Of a stretch of DNA of 64,000 bases, positions 36,056 to 51,000 are shown one piece after another. Below the pieces are notes generated by a model that saw only the letters and a program-made list of their open reading frames with translations, had not been told where the DNA came from and did not search any database. The translations under genes and the position numbers were made by a program. The first letter of the stretch is position 1. Each line of letters starts with the position of its first letter. The stretch covers positions 4,196,850-4,260,849 of the forward strand of contig CM034113.1 in assembly GCA_019914945.1 (NCBI GenBank). The letters run 5' to 3'. The stretch is from Typha latifolia. Lineage: Eukaryota; Streptophyta; Magnoliopsida; Poales; Typhaceae.

Positions 36056-39000
36056 GTAAGTATCTTCTTAATTGCTTTACTTTTCTTCCTGTGCTTGGTA
36101 GAGCATATTCATTTCTATTTTAATTGCTTTATCATTTTTATTCCTCAATAATATGTTTGTAGCGCATTGAAATGTTTGTCAAGATTCATGATTGCATGTA
36201 TTCCTTTCCTAGAAAGTGGGGTGCACCCAGTTAAATTTCAACATGAAGTAAGTTATAGTTAAAAAAAAAACAATGATATTAAGTGAATTGGACAGTCGAG
36301 GGGAAAATGTGTGCCAACTCTAGACAAATTCTTTTAGTGCCTATTTCTTGAATATCCTCCTATTTCTGGGTATATGATGTCAATTGACACTTAGGAGGGA
36401 AATACGAGCGGTAACTCCTCTAGATGGTATTGTTGTTCATGGGTGAAACCATCTTCTGTCACTCTACAGTGCCTATTTCTTAAATATCCTCCTATTTCAT
36501 TCTACCGGAGCTTCTATTAAATGACTGAGATTTATGTCTTGCCCGTCCAAAATGTGCACTCAATTCTACTTCTACATGTTCCCTGACATAAGAAAGACTT
36601 ATTTCCAAACTGATTTATGTACAGAGAAATGATATCATAATAGACTAAGAGGAGGGGCTAAAGGCAAGATAAGTTAAAAAGCAATGGCCTGCCTACCGAT
36701 GCCCTTCCCTAGGTGGGGTGGAAGGTCTATTTCTCACATCCCTGATCCTTTCTCTAGTGCTTTTAAGTCGTGGAACATGCACACTTATGGAACACATGAT
36801 CAACCATTTTATTTGTAGTATTCTTTAAATAGAGGGCCAAAGAGAAAAAGCCAGTCAGTAGTTAATTACTTCATAGTGGGACCATCTGCGAGGTGATATA
36901 AGAAGAGAATGCCTTTCATGTATAGCTTAATGCTGGTGGCAAGCTAAACAAAAGTTTCACAATGAGAGCTAATTTGAAACTTCTCGATGGGCGCCGCCCA
37001 AGCATGTCTTTGATGAATGTGTAGGATGTTGTAATTTGGCAACATTCTTCATGAGGCTGTCCACGGCAATGGTGAAAGAGCCTCACCAATGGGAGGGACT
37101 TCATGATTGGAAAATAAATGCAGCTGTCTAGGCTAACAAAGATGCCATTGAGCAACTCCTCTATAGAAATTCTAAAAATTCAAAACTATGATTTCCTTTG
37201 GGAGTACTGATAATTATATTGAAATAGAAGGTGTTAGCTCTGATCTCCAATTCACGTGGCATGCCAAAAGTAATTAACATTTCAACTATTAAGTATCAAC
37301 ATTCTGGTTTTGGAACCATAAATGTATCCTTTGCATAAACAAGTTAGGTCAATTAGTGGTGAACAATCCCACATAAAAGTGTGCCAGTATGAATGGCAAT
37401 GCGTCTCTCCACGGCTAGTGTGCCAGATGTCAATGTTTCTCGTTGGCCACCCATCAATATGTCCATGACTACATGCCACCGGTGCAATGATCTTGAAGTA
37501 CTGTATCACATCCTAAATACTGTGATAACTAGTGAAAAGAACAATAATTAGTGGTTGGTAATGCTGCATTGGTGCGAAAGGGATCATGCACTCATTGCAT
37601 CATTGCAGTCATAGACTTCATTGGCGTTCGATAAATTCTCATCCATACTAAACAAGCTCCGGTTATTGCTGATTATCTGGTAGCCATATAATGAATCCCT
37701 TTAAGATTTAATGCCGGTAAATCAATATTCCTGATCCAATGAGTATCTCATTAATTAACAAGAAATGCTAAAACTCAGTCTGCCACCTTGTACTTTATCA
37801 CTAGCCAATTTCACTACTGAAACCCATTCCTCCCAATTCACCTTTGAGGAACTACCTCTGTATCTATAGATATTGTAATATTGTACTTTAATTTTTTCAC
37901 CTGAAACACTATTGGTTTACACTTCTTTGGGTTGGTATGGTTCTTCTGACTTTGTTCTATGCAAACGTCCAAGCTTTTATTAATCTAAAGTAAGCAAACT
38001 AAGCAACAACTTCATCCTATTTATAAGGATGAGAAAGACTATTGGAGAACCAGAAACATGTGGAATTTGATGTTTAAGAAGGTAGTGAGATCGGTTTCAC
38101 CTTATAAATAAGTGACGATCCTTTCAGAAATCTGAATGTAAAACATAAATTTTAGATTTATGCTTTCCTCTTTGCTTCCAAACTAATTGTATGGATAAAT
38201 GAAAGTACAGTTCCTCCTTGAAAAGGACAATATTTTATGACATACCTTTTACTATGCATACTACTTTCCTATAACCCTTTTAAATGGTCACTGTTGGTTG
38301 AGTTTAAGCAATTCATATTTGTGTTGCTGATCAATAGATTGACATGAATTATATTATGTAGTAACATGAATTATATTATGTAGTAATTCTGGATGTGTTT
38401 GTCATATGATGTTGAAAATTTTGAATTAGCTGCTAGAATTCTCACACAATAGTGCAGATGAGAATATTTCTACTGGTATTTGATTATGATTCATGTCGCT
38501 TGATATCACATGATAAACTTTTTAAAATAACCCTTTGCAGAAGAAGAAATTGTCCGACATGCTAGGTTCTCAGTGGAGCAAAGAAGAGCTTGAGCGTTTT
38601 TATGAAGCTTACCGCAAGTATGGGAAAGATTGGAGAAAGGTTTTCCATTTTACTTCTTCTCCTTGCTCTTTTTTGAGAGTTTTTATGTTTTGGGTTGAGA
38701 TTCTGATCACTTAACAGAAAATATGAATGTCTATACATATAATCACACACTTAAAAAGTCATCTCTGTTGGGTTTGCTTTTCTTTTTCCCCTTCTTTTCG
38801 AAGAAACTCATTTGGGACTTGATTTAGTCAGATTCCTGTACATTTCTTGAAAAGTAATAAAAAGGTCACTGAATTCTTGACATTTAAGTTGTGCTTCATT
38901 TGGATTTCTAGGTGGCTGCTGCCATACGTAACAGATCGACAGAAATGGTGGAGGCTCTTTACAATATGAATAAGGTAAACATATACTTTGATTATTTCAT

Positions 39001-42000
39001 TTGCATTCATCAAGATGACCTTTTGCAATTTATATGAAATGATGCTTTTTCCCAATTTCTAGCTTGCAAAAATACAAGGTTGCTGGAATGATCCTTAGAT
39101 AAATGTATTAATGAGGGATATAGTATTCAAATATGAGAATATGTATTATAGCTGAGACACTCAAATCAGTTTTTCTATACTATCTTTTTATTGTATCTTT
39201 CTCTCGCATCGCCGCTTATGTTTACTAGACCTTTTTCTCACCTGCTGGCACGGCCATGTGCCGTTTGACACGGCCCCGTGCTAGTCATTGTGCCATGTGG
39301 AGCCATTTTTTTAAATTTTTTTTCTATTTTCATTGGTCATTATCAAATCAACTGATTAATTGATCATTTAGAAGGCTTGGATAAATCTGATGATAATGAG
39401 ACTAGAGATGATAATGATGATGGTGATGGTGATGGTGATGGTGATGGTGATGATGATGGTGATAATAACGAGACTAAGTCCGGTGGCGATGATAATGGAG
39501 ATGAGACATGCGTCCTTGTTACACAATCTTTTTAGAGATGTATTATTTTTACAAAAGACATGAGTTTCTAGATAGTAAGATATTAGGAGAGGTGCACCCA
39601 TGGGATGATATAAGTTCATAATTACCATCATATCAATCACACCCATCGAAGCCAGAACACTATTATTATATTCTATATCTACAATCTATATATGTTTATA
39701 GTGTGTTTGTGCCTGTGCCGGTGTCGGTGTCATTCATTTCCGTACATGTTTAATATTCATGTCATATCATATCATAGAAGAATTATAAAATTTCTATTTG
39801 TATAAAGACTATGTGAGACGTTACAATGAGCAATACTATCAGTGTTTAATGAAACATTCTCGTGTTATTCTTGTGCCGACAAATGAAGTATTTGATTCTC
39901 ATTGTTATTTTACGTTCAACTAGATATTAATTTTAATTATTAAACTATTATCGTTTAATATTATGTGTTCAATTATATTATGGAGTGTTCAATCATAGAT
40001 ATTAATTTTAATGAATGTCTTCAATCATAGTATGTGTTAAATAATATTTATATTTAAACTGTTGTTTTATCTTTAATAAAATATGTTATTTACAAAAATA
40101 AACTAAAAATAAAATATTATAATGTAGGTTTTAAACTTTTAATACATATATTTAAACTAAAAACTAAAGATTGACATATCAAAGACCGAAAAACATTTAA
40201 ATATTATAAAAAGTTTATTAAAAATATTTTAAATGCGTGCTAGTGGCACATAGGGGCGTGCCTAAGGGTGAAAACGGGTCGGATTAATTCCGACCCAATT
40301 CGGATAAAAAATTTCTATCCGATTCGGATACGGATTCGGATATAGATAGAATTTTTGAAAAAAATTCGGATACGGATTCGGATACGGGTCGGACATATTT
40401 TTCGGATTCGGATATCGATATCGGATATCCGTTTACCCGCATATTTTTTTAAATGATTTACCAGTTTTTAGTTTGCTAATTTAAATAGTAAATATTAATC
40501 TTGTTACTAATAATACGTTATATATTATTTATAGAGATTAATTTCTCTAATTTTATAAATTTGACATATAAAAAAATTATTAGTTTTGAAAATAATTTAT
40601 TTTATTAAAGATATAACAATCGTTCAACACATAATATGATTGAATACAATCATTAATTGACAATAGTTTAATAATTAAAACTAGTACCTAATTGAACGTA
40701 GAATAATATGGAGGATCAAAGACTTTGTTTGATATATCATGTTTGTTACATGATAAAAAAAGGGTTGCATAGAATAATTTAGGTTTACCACTCTATTGGA
40801 TCCATTTCAGATCAATAAAACTCATTTTAAATTAATAAAATTCGTTTCAAATCTCACGCAATCCGTGTCGGTCGTCATGGCTTGACACGGGGGTATAGGG
40901 TTGGCAATTGGGTCGGGTCAAGATAGTACAAATACTAACACAACCTATTTATTAAACGGGTCAAATTTCTAAATACGAATACGACCAGTTATTTAAACAG
41001 GTAACACGACATGACTCAATTAACCCATTTAATAAATGGGTTGTATTCTTTATACAACACGGTTAACTCGTTTACACAAAACGATTAACCTATTTACACG
41101 ACATGATTCACCCATTTAACCTAGTTCACTTGTTACAAGTTTACTATAAAACCTTAATTCAACAATATTTAGAATATATACATCATTTTCTAACCAAACT
41201 AACAAAAAAAGAAACAAATACACAAATCTAATAGAATTAGGCAATATTTAGTAACAATATTATAGCAATATTACGACAATATTTAGTAACAAATCTAGTA
41301 GAATGAAGACACCGGCTTTTGGCGATGGAGGTGTTGTCGGAGTCGGTGAAGTGATGGCGGAGATATCGAGACATCAACGGCGGCGAGGCGTTGGGAGGGG
41401 ACCTCCATGGTGATGGAGTCTCAGATCTGGCTGCCATGACGGCGAGGCTTCGAGAGCAAACCTCCATGGTGATGGAGTCCAGCTCTAGCTCTCATGGCAG
41501 CTGATGGCGAACATGATGGTTAGAATATCAAATTAAACTAGGAGGATAGAAGTTAATAATTCAAAAACAAATTGAAAAGAAAGAAGAAAAAATTGTGGCA
41601 AATTGACCTTGAAAGGTTATTGTGCTGGACTCTAGAGAGCATGGCGACTTCTCTCACAAATCTGGATTCTCTCTTTCCTACTTCCTCAGGGATGTCCCCT
41701 CTGTGCACAATCTTGATAGCAACATTCTGATTCTTATACCTATTTATAATGCCAACCAACAAATAATGCATAGGAAATTAAAAGAGGAGAAAAGAAACTA
41801 GATAAAAACAATGAATTGGGGCAAGCGGTGGAGACCAGTGCAAGGAAAAGAAAACTTACTTGCCCTCGTAGGCCTTCGCATGGGCATATTTTCCAATCCT
41901 CGGACCAATAAAGAGCTGCTTCAGATCGATGAGCCACTTGGGATCTATGCGGGAACTTTGCCGGCGATGAACCCATCTCCAGATTCCATCTCTAGAGCAC

Positions 42001-45000
42001 CGGGGATGATCTAACATCTATCTACCTATCTAGCTATCTCTAAAGGAAGGAAAGCCCCCCTACCACAAGAACCAACGGAAGAAAACATGGATAGGAAGAG
42101 AAGTAGAAAAGGGGCAGTTTCCTACTTATTCTTGCTTCTAATTTTGACCTTTTGGGAATGACATTGCAGGAGAGTGAGAAGTGGCAAAGGGAGGAGTGGA
42201 GGGTGGGAGCGTGGTTGAAGAGTTGGTTGTCAGTTGTGACTTATGGGAGATTACAAGGGTGGAGATAGTGATGGGAAAGAGCCAAAGAGGTGGTTGTGTG
42301 AGATAGTGAGAGAGTGAGGTAGGGTAGGTTAGGTTAGAATTTAGTTTATATATACTAATGGGTTGGTGGGTTGACCCGACTCGATCCAATCTGTATACTT
42401 AAACGAGTTAAACGGGTCAAAACAAGTCACTGTGATAAACCCAAACACGACCCGATCCAACTTACATACTTAAACGAGTTAAATGGGTTAAAACAAGTCA
42501 CTGGTATAAACTCGAACACGACCTGATTATTAATTGGGTTAGGCAAGTTGACCTAATTATGACCCGAATCCGATTAGACTAAACCCAAATCCGATTAAGA
42601 GTCGGGTTATTGTATTGAGTTATTGAGTCAGGTCCAATATTTGCCACCCCTAAGGGTGTGCTCCTGTGCCAAATGCGGTGCCATCATTGGTCATCAAGAC
42701 TATTTAATATGCCAAGTACACACTAATTCAGCAATCGGCACGCTCAATGCCTTCTACCATGGAAATCTTTGACTGTGAGTACATGTGGCTTATGGATTGA
42801 TAGGTAGGAGGCACAATGTAATTGTTGTGGCTCTAGTGGTGCTTGGTCATCTGAGAGCTAGGAGGCAAGCTTATTCTATAGGAATATGTATTAGATCAGC
42901 CCAAGTCAAAACTGTGCTAATATGATAGATGGTGATAAACCCTTCCTATACTTTGAGTTTCTATCATCCCTATCATGCTATAGGAACACTTCAGGTCTTT
43001 AAACTGCATCTCTCTCTTCTTCCCCACTAGAGCCTTCCTTAACCACCATCAGCGTCCTCTTTCTTCCCTGGTATAACTCTATTTCCTTTATCACTGTAGC
43101 CTTGTTTTCTCCTATTGCAGCCAGTTTCTTCTCCACTGTAGTCTTGTTTTATCTTTGCACTGCAGCCCTCTTTTCTTACAAATCATATTCTACTGTCCTT
43201 ACTTCCTCAAATCTATTCTGTTTTCCTTCTTTCTCTATATTTAAAGCCCATTTATTTGAAAAATTGCTACTGCATTGTCATGAACCGTGAAATGTCTCAA
43301 CAAATAATCTTGTTGGGGGCATCAAAGATTCAAAATGGAGATTGTAGGCAAGATTTCTATATCTACATAGGGTGGCAACCAGGTCGGATTAGTCGGGTTC
43401 GAGTTGGGTCAAGATAGTACAAACACAAACACGACCCGTTTATTAAATAGGTCAAATTTTCTAAACACGAACACGACCTGTTTATTAAACATGTAACACT
43501 ACACGACCCATTTATTAAACGAGTTATATTTTTTATACAACCCATTTAACTCGACACTACCCATTTAATAAACGAGTTGTATTGTTATACAACCCATTTA
43601 CACGACACACACGACACAATTAACTGATTAAAACAACACGATTCACCCATTTACGAAGACATGATTTACATGTTTACAAGATTATTATATAAACTTAATA
43701 CAACAAAAAATTTAGAATATATTTTTAATTTCCTAACCAGAGTAACAAAAAAATAAATCACAAATTACACAAATCCAGCAGATTTACAATATTATGACAT
43801 TATTTAGTAAAAAAATTTAATTAGCTTGGCTTCCAGCAGTGGAGACATCGTTGGAGTTGGCGAAGCGGCGACAGAGATTGAGGTATTGGCGGCGGTGAGG
43901 TTCTAGGAGTTGGCTCCCGTGGCAGCGAGCTTCAAATTTGTTAAGGAAGATGAGGCGGGAGAGGCGATCGATGCGATTAGAGACAGTGAGGCAGTTAGAG
44001 GAGAGTTAAAGGTAGTGGAGAGAGGAGGGGAGGGTGGGAGGCTGTTCGTCTAGCGTCCCCTAGATCTCTGGATCTGTCGAGGAGGATGAGGTGGGAGTGG
44101 CGAGGAAGGACTTGGTAAATGTGGCCGAAGAGGCGGTAGGAGGAGAGTGAAAGGTAGCAGAGGGAGGTGAGGAGGGGGATCTCGCTGGAGAGGAGGTTGC
44201 TCTTGATGAACCGCTGAAGATGAGAGTGAGAGGTAGCGGAAGGGAGGGAGGAGGGTAGTGAGAGATAGCTGAGGGAGGAGGGGAGAGCAGAGATGTTACT
44301 GGAGAGAAGAGTGAGAGGTAGCATTGGGGAGGGTGGTTGCTAGTTATGGAGAGTGAGAGATAGTGTAGGGGAGAGGACGATGGTGGAGAGGGAAGGATTA
44401 TAATTTGGTGGAGGTGGCTAGGTGAGATGGTGAGAGTGTGAGATAGGGTAAGTTAGAAGTTTTATTTATATATATATTACTAAGTTGTGGGTTGGCGAGT
44501 TGACCTGACCTGACCTGACCCGTATACTCAAACGGGTCAAACGGGTTAAAACGGGTCATTGACATCAACCTGAATATGATCCGAACTCGATTAAACTAAA
44601 CAAAAACCCAATTAAGAGCCAGGTTATCGGGTTGGGTCAATATTTGCCACCCTTATATCTACATCTAAACTTGGTGCCTCCATAGTTTGCAGATTGAAGA
44701 AAGAACTTTTTGTTAACTTTGTTGCTGATTTGAGAAGTTCTTGATAACAGTGGCCTATTTTTTATAGCATGAAAAACAAAGAGTATGGAATTCAATTTTA
44801 TGGTTTCACACCATTAATTGCAATTTTCAGTTTTGTAGCACTAGTCTTAAACATAATTTGAGCGTTTGGTACAATGCAACTCATTCAGTAAATTTTGTCT
44901 TATACTCTTACGTTGACAACTTAAACCAGGCAGACTAAAACTTCAATATATTAGCCCTAGACCCCCTTAAACTATCACTGTTTTAACAAATAGCCCTTGA

Positions 45001-48000
45001 TTTATTTTGACTATCTTTCTCTCAACTTTTCTCTTCTTTCATCTAAGGCAAGGGTAAAATGCTCTTCAAAGTGCCTATAATTGATGACGTGACAACCAAA
45101 TGACATTTTCTTAATAAAGAAATCAAATAGGCAACTAATGAAAGAGGTATTTGGAAATTTTTACATAGTTGAGGGTGCTAATGTGCGACAAAAAATAAAT
45201 AAGAATTCTATGTGAAAAAAAAAGCAATAGTTTAAGAGTGTTTAAATGTTATTATCCCTCTTAAAATCTGTTACTATCCCTTTGTTCTTACACAGCAGTG
45301 GAAAAAAAATAAAAAGAATCATTATTTCAGTGGTCAGCTTGTCTACTCTAGTTTAGATATTGCCTCATCATGATGATTCTTTACTTTCTCTCTGTGATTT
45401 GGCCTTCTGATAGTACAGTTTGGACTACATTCTTTGTTCGGATAACTGTCATTCTTTCTTGAAGCCCCATACTGCTTATTTATTAATATTTTCTGCTTTA
45501 GGATAGATCATTTTGAGATGAGTTCTTGTAACCTTATGTACTTCTTAAAGAGAAATGTGCCCATAAGTACTTTTCCTTATATGCTATATTTGATGTGATG
45601 GTTGTGATTCTTAGGTTAGTGTGCAATTTCAGGCTTATTTATCCCTTCCAGAAGGAACAGCTACTGCAGCTGGACTAATTGCAATGATGACTGATCACTA
45701 CAATATTCTGGTGAGATTGTTCATCTATTTCCAATTTAATTTCTAAACTACTGTGATTTCCTATGCTTTTTAGTTCTTTATGACTTCAAAAATAATTCTG
45801 TTGATACATCTACTAGTCTATATATGTTTCATGTTCACTGATTGATGAACAAAGTAAAAAAAATATAGTTTTTTGTAGGTATACCCCTCAAAAGCTACTT
45901 ACTTGCATCTATGCCCTTCTAAATTTAATTTTGCATACATAGACTTCAAACTCTCCTGGTCAGACTAAAAATCAGTAATCATTCTGCATATAATTAGAGG
46001 CAGTAAGGGCCATCGGTGCTTGGTGATCTTCTGAGAAAACACTACTTAGAAAATGCTGTAGCAAGGTAGACATCAGGAACTCCTCTCAGATCAAAGACAC
46101 CATGTACTGGTAGCACCGGAAGTTCATATATGATAAAGATAATATGTAATGTGATACCTGCTAATCATTCTGATAAAATATAAAACATTGAGTCTTCGGA
46201 GAACTATTGAATAGCAATGTAGACGATGAAAGTCTAAAAAATAAAGAAACTTTTCCATAGCTAAATTGCCATTACATCTAAGAAATTAGTCTGAATCCCT
46301 AAATTGCAAGAAATTACAGTCTGTGCAGTTCCAAAAAATATTTATAAAATATTCATACAACGTCCAAATAATATGAAACCAGATAGATTAGATTGTGACG
46401 TTATGATCTACACCTTAATCCATCTACCATCTACCACATGTAAACCCTAGACTCAGTGAGCACCGCTTCCAGAAGGACAGCAAGGGGCTTATTAGCTGTG
46501 TGACTCAAGCACACGGGTACCATTATTGAATATGTCAAGGCTCGAATGACTCAAATGCTTGACCGATCAACAACTCGGAGAAAGATCGTCTCTTTCAGGT
46601 TTCATTGAAGAGCTAGCAGGAAGCAAGGCAGTCAAGACTGATTTGATCGTGAGCTTTAGATTGGTCTTAAACAAAGCAATGGCTTGACTAATTATGATTT
46701 CAAGTTCTCCGTTTGGCTTATGAAAGTTTTTCTGAATTTGGAAGTTAATGGTTAGCAAACTTTGCATTCATTTCATCTATAGTTGTTCAATTGTAATATC
46801 TTAATTCATGTTAAATCACGGACAAGTTATAGTGCCTCTTTATTATCTAACTAGCATACTGATGTAAGATAGTGTCACAGAGGCTTATCTTAACCATACC
46901 AGTGCTATTTCTGTCTTCATGTACGATTAATTTGACAATCTATGCCAATTGCAGCTGCACTGTGACACTCTGAATTGTGAATCTTTAGCAACAGGCACAC
47001 TTACCTATCTAGTAATGCATGCATATTTAGTGGATGTTCATTAAAGTGAATTTGACTACTGAATTCGAACATATTCATATTATCTTAATTGACAAAATGA
47101 TTTATAATGTATTGAAAATAACCTGGTTGGCTTTCCACAAGATTGTGGTATGTTACTATGTGAGAATTGAGCTAGTAAGCAAACACTACCTGCTGTTACT
47201 GACTTCAAGTAAGTAGAGAGAGTATTGCACTATGCCACTGAACCTTGTTCCATATGTGCATAAATTTTAAAATCATAGGTAAATTAAGCTTCATTTGTGA
47301 CGGCAGAAGTAGTTACAATTATAGCTTGTTTCCCTGTACAGAGATTACGAATACGTCTCTTATCTCTTGGAATGTAATATTCTTCTGTGCAACTAGGTAC
47401 TCTGAAGTAAGTGGAATAAAATTCAGCTGGTGGATTTTTTTGGTGATTTCTTGGCTTCATGCTTTCTTAATAATTGTTGTACCATCATGTTTTTCTATAT
47501 GGTAATTTTTGTTGATAACTTACTTGCATCCTATTCTTTGACAGGATACTTTAGTTGCTTCATTTATTTATTTGCAGATAATGGAAATAACAACTAGAAG
47601 AAATTTAATGTTGCTGAATATCTTGTTATCACTCTTTCGATTTTCTGCTTGCATCCCTATGTTTTTCAATGCTCCCAGTTGGTTGGTTCCCTTTATTATA
47701 TTCTAAAAGAAATTAGGGTTAAACTGACAGGAAGGAAGTAATAGTGATCATGAAAGCAATGATGTATCCAAGTCATCTCGTAAACCACAAAAGCGTGGCC
47801 GGGGAAAACTTAAACTAGTGTCGAAAGGTTCTGATCCACGCTATCCTGATCTATTGCAATACCAATCAGCTTCATCAAGCTATGGATGCCTTTCTTTATT
47901 GAAGAAGAAGAGGTCTGGAGGTAACTTTCAACACTTGAGCATGATGCTCTAACAATAAAATGTATGCTTTCTTGGTTAGAATGTGGTTTATTTTATTAGT

Positions 48001-51000
48001 GCACTTACTACTGTTGCAGGTTTTTTTTGCTTACCATAGTTAAGAAATTTTTGGACGACAGTTGTCATTTATATATGAGAGAGATTTGTTTATGAGGCTG
48101 AAGATATTGCACACTGTACACTATTACCTTGTGTGTGTTGTAGTTTCATAGACTTGTGAATACTAGGGGTGTAAATGAGCTGAGCCTGAGCGAGTTGGCT
48201 TTTGCTCAGGTTCTGCTTGATATTATTTTTGACCCGAGATTTCTTTTCAGGCTCGGCTCAACTCTTTTGACCTGAGCCCAAGCTCTAAATGAGCTCATTT
48301 TCTTCCCTGTTGAGCAAGTGTCCCTTGGTTGCTATGGGGATCAATTGAGAGCGTCCAGAGTTGGGGTGCTGGAGCTGTAAATCGTTACCTCCATTAGATT
48401 GCAGAGATAGAAGAAAGAACAAAGCCTAAGCCGAGCTTGGTGTTGCTGGTAATGGTGGTTTCTTGGCTGAGATGTTGGAGATGGTGGAGCAGAGAGTCAA
48501 GGGGAGGGATTGGGAAGGGAGAAGGGGGATGAGGAAGAGAAATGTTGAAGTAGTTTTGGTGGATTAGGGGTGTATAGTCGTCGGTTTGGAAAATAAAAGT
48601 TCCTCTTTGGAGCACAAATGTAGAGTAATAGAAGAGAGAGATGATAATGGAGCACAGAGATAGAGGACAGAGGTGATAGAAGTCCAATCATGCCTTCTTG
48701 CATTAATCGTTTGTATTATTTTAATTACTAAAAAATCTAATCTTGCTGTCTTGCATTTATTGTTGGTATTATTGTAATTGTTAGAAAGTCCTTTTGTGTT
48801 CTCTCTCTCTTCAATTTCGATAATAACTATGCATGATCTGTCATTTGTTGGTGGAGGATCTACGGAGAGATTTGGATATTGAATAGTTTCTTATGTAGGT
48901 TATTTGGGAACAAGTTTAGCATGAAAAATTAGATTGGTGAGTGATGGATGTAAAGGTTCATATTAACACGCTGAGGAAAAGTGCAAAGGATTGATGGAGA
49001 TATGGACCATTCATTCTATTTCATATTAACACGCATTTATTTTGACAGCCTTAGTGAACACTTCCCTTTTATGCGCCTATTCATTCTATGTTACTTTGAT
49101 TTTAAGGTTGAAGGAATTGAAACTAAATAAATGATTGATGGTCCACGCAATTTTACAGATATTTTTGGCAGTTCTATGATGTCGTGATTCTCTCTTGCCA
49201 TGCATTTTATTTTTTCGAATTCACTTAATTAATTATTTATGCAGTTGTAGGAGTATCAATTAGACTTGTATATGTTACTTCTTCAACAAAGTTGGGGTTC
49301 TGTGCTAGTGTTAAGATATCTTTGCAGCTGTTGTAAGTTGTAATGGTATATTGCTTCTTATATATATATTCATAGCTAATTGGTGTTGGTTTCCTTTTAT
49401 TACATATTTGATTAATGTGTTGCAGTGGTTTACCTTTTCAAGTTGTTTCTTTCACATCTTAAAATACATAGTCTACTCTTTTATCAAACCAATGTTTTGA
49501 AAATTGGAAAAGACGACCACTTGTATTGCCTCACCTCTCAAACAGTAAAGGTGGCCCTCGATATGGGGGTGGGCTGCTTTGGTGGGATTGGCAGCCCACC
49601 TTGGCGTTTGGTTTGTTGCAATTGTGGATGCAGATAGGTTGATTATGCGGGATGATAGTGGGTCGGGTCAAGTGACCGGTAACAAAGTGGGTCGGGTAGG
49701 CTTATGGTTAGTTTAAAAAAGAGAACTTGTTCGAGCCCTAATTCTTTCTCCATTCCTCATCAATCTCTCCCTCTCTCAAGCTCTTTGTTCTTATTCGATG
49801 GCGGTAACAAGTGACGGTGTTTTAGAAAATGATCAAGGCAACCTCAATAGGTGGGGTGGCCACCAAGGCGCTTGAATACAAGTCCTTGAGGCGGGTTGAA
49901 TCTAGGCACTCAGATGGGCAGTTAAATGGGCGTCTTAGCAGTAAATTGGGTGCTATGTGATTAAGCTGTGTTAGAATTTGTTAACAATTCTAGTACATGT
50001 ATCAAGTATAAAGTACTATTCGTACTTTGGTCCGCAAACCTATGAGTCAAGTTGCAAAGGGTTCCTAATTCCTATTAAATGGGTGTTTTTGCCATAGCTT
50101 TTATTTTTCTCTTCCTTTCTTCCTCTCTTTTTTATTCTTATAAGGATTAGTAAGGACAACTGTTATAGGAAAGAGCAACAACTAAAAGGCTGTTGACTAG
50201 TACTCTAAGACTACTCTTGTGGTGGCAATGACAACAATTCCCTTTATGCATGGAATAACAAGTTTTCTTATAGATAGATATGAATATCTTAATGTTTCAC
50301 GGCTTTTGTCTCATATAACTGCCTTAATTTTAGGTGCTCACCTAGACACTAGGTAACTCCCTAGTTGCTCACCTACTGTCTTTTAAAACTTTGGTGAATT
50401 GTAGTGGTGGTGCCGAGCGACAGTGGTGGCAAACGATGGTGAAGGTACCCCCCTCTCTTCACTCACTCTTGCCCCCATCGGTTGCCACCACCGCCTCCTC
50501 ACTCACTCTCATTGGCGCTCACCCTCTCTCAATCCCTAGTAGCATCTCAGCTCCCACCCAGTGGTGACCTAAATTGTGAAAAAGACTAAAAGAAAGCCTT
50601 TATATTGTTTGCTAATCCCTACTCTTTAGTTGTTTGAGGATGAGACTGACGTAGTGGATATAATGTTTAAAACTTCTTTGCTCTTTAGTTTTTGATGGTT
50701 TTGATCAAGGTAAGTCGGATCGGTTGATCCCGATCCATGACCGATCCCAGTCAAATGATTGGAATTGGCCAGAATCAACTAGGATTGGCCGATCTCGATC
50801 CAGATCGGCCGATTTTGATCAAACTAGGCTAGATCCATTATGGATCTGACTTGGATCCGACTCGGAGACATCAATTATTGATGTTCCCAAGCTCTTTCCC
50901 TTTCTTTCTTTAATCTTTTCTTCTCACTCTCTCTTTCACTCCTTTTTCCTTTTATTTTCACTCTCACTTTCTAATGAAAATATGTAGCTTCAACGAACTC

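Noticed and set aside
36916..37509. Two minus frames of 75-79 residues in ALY intron 1
   Set aside because: No motif, no supporting start or splice context, composition like the rest of the intron.
39368..39646. Minus frame with an Ile-Thr repeat
   Set aside because: Reverse reading of the GATGGT repeat; no membrane-protein gene.
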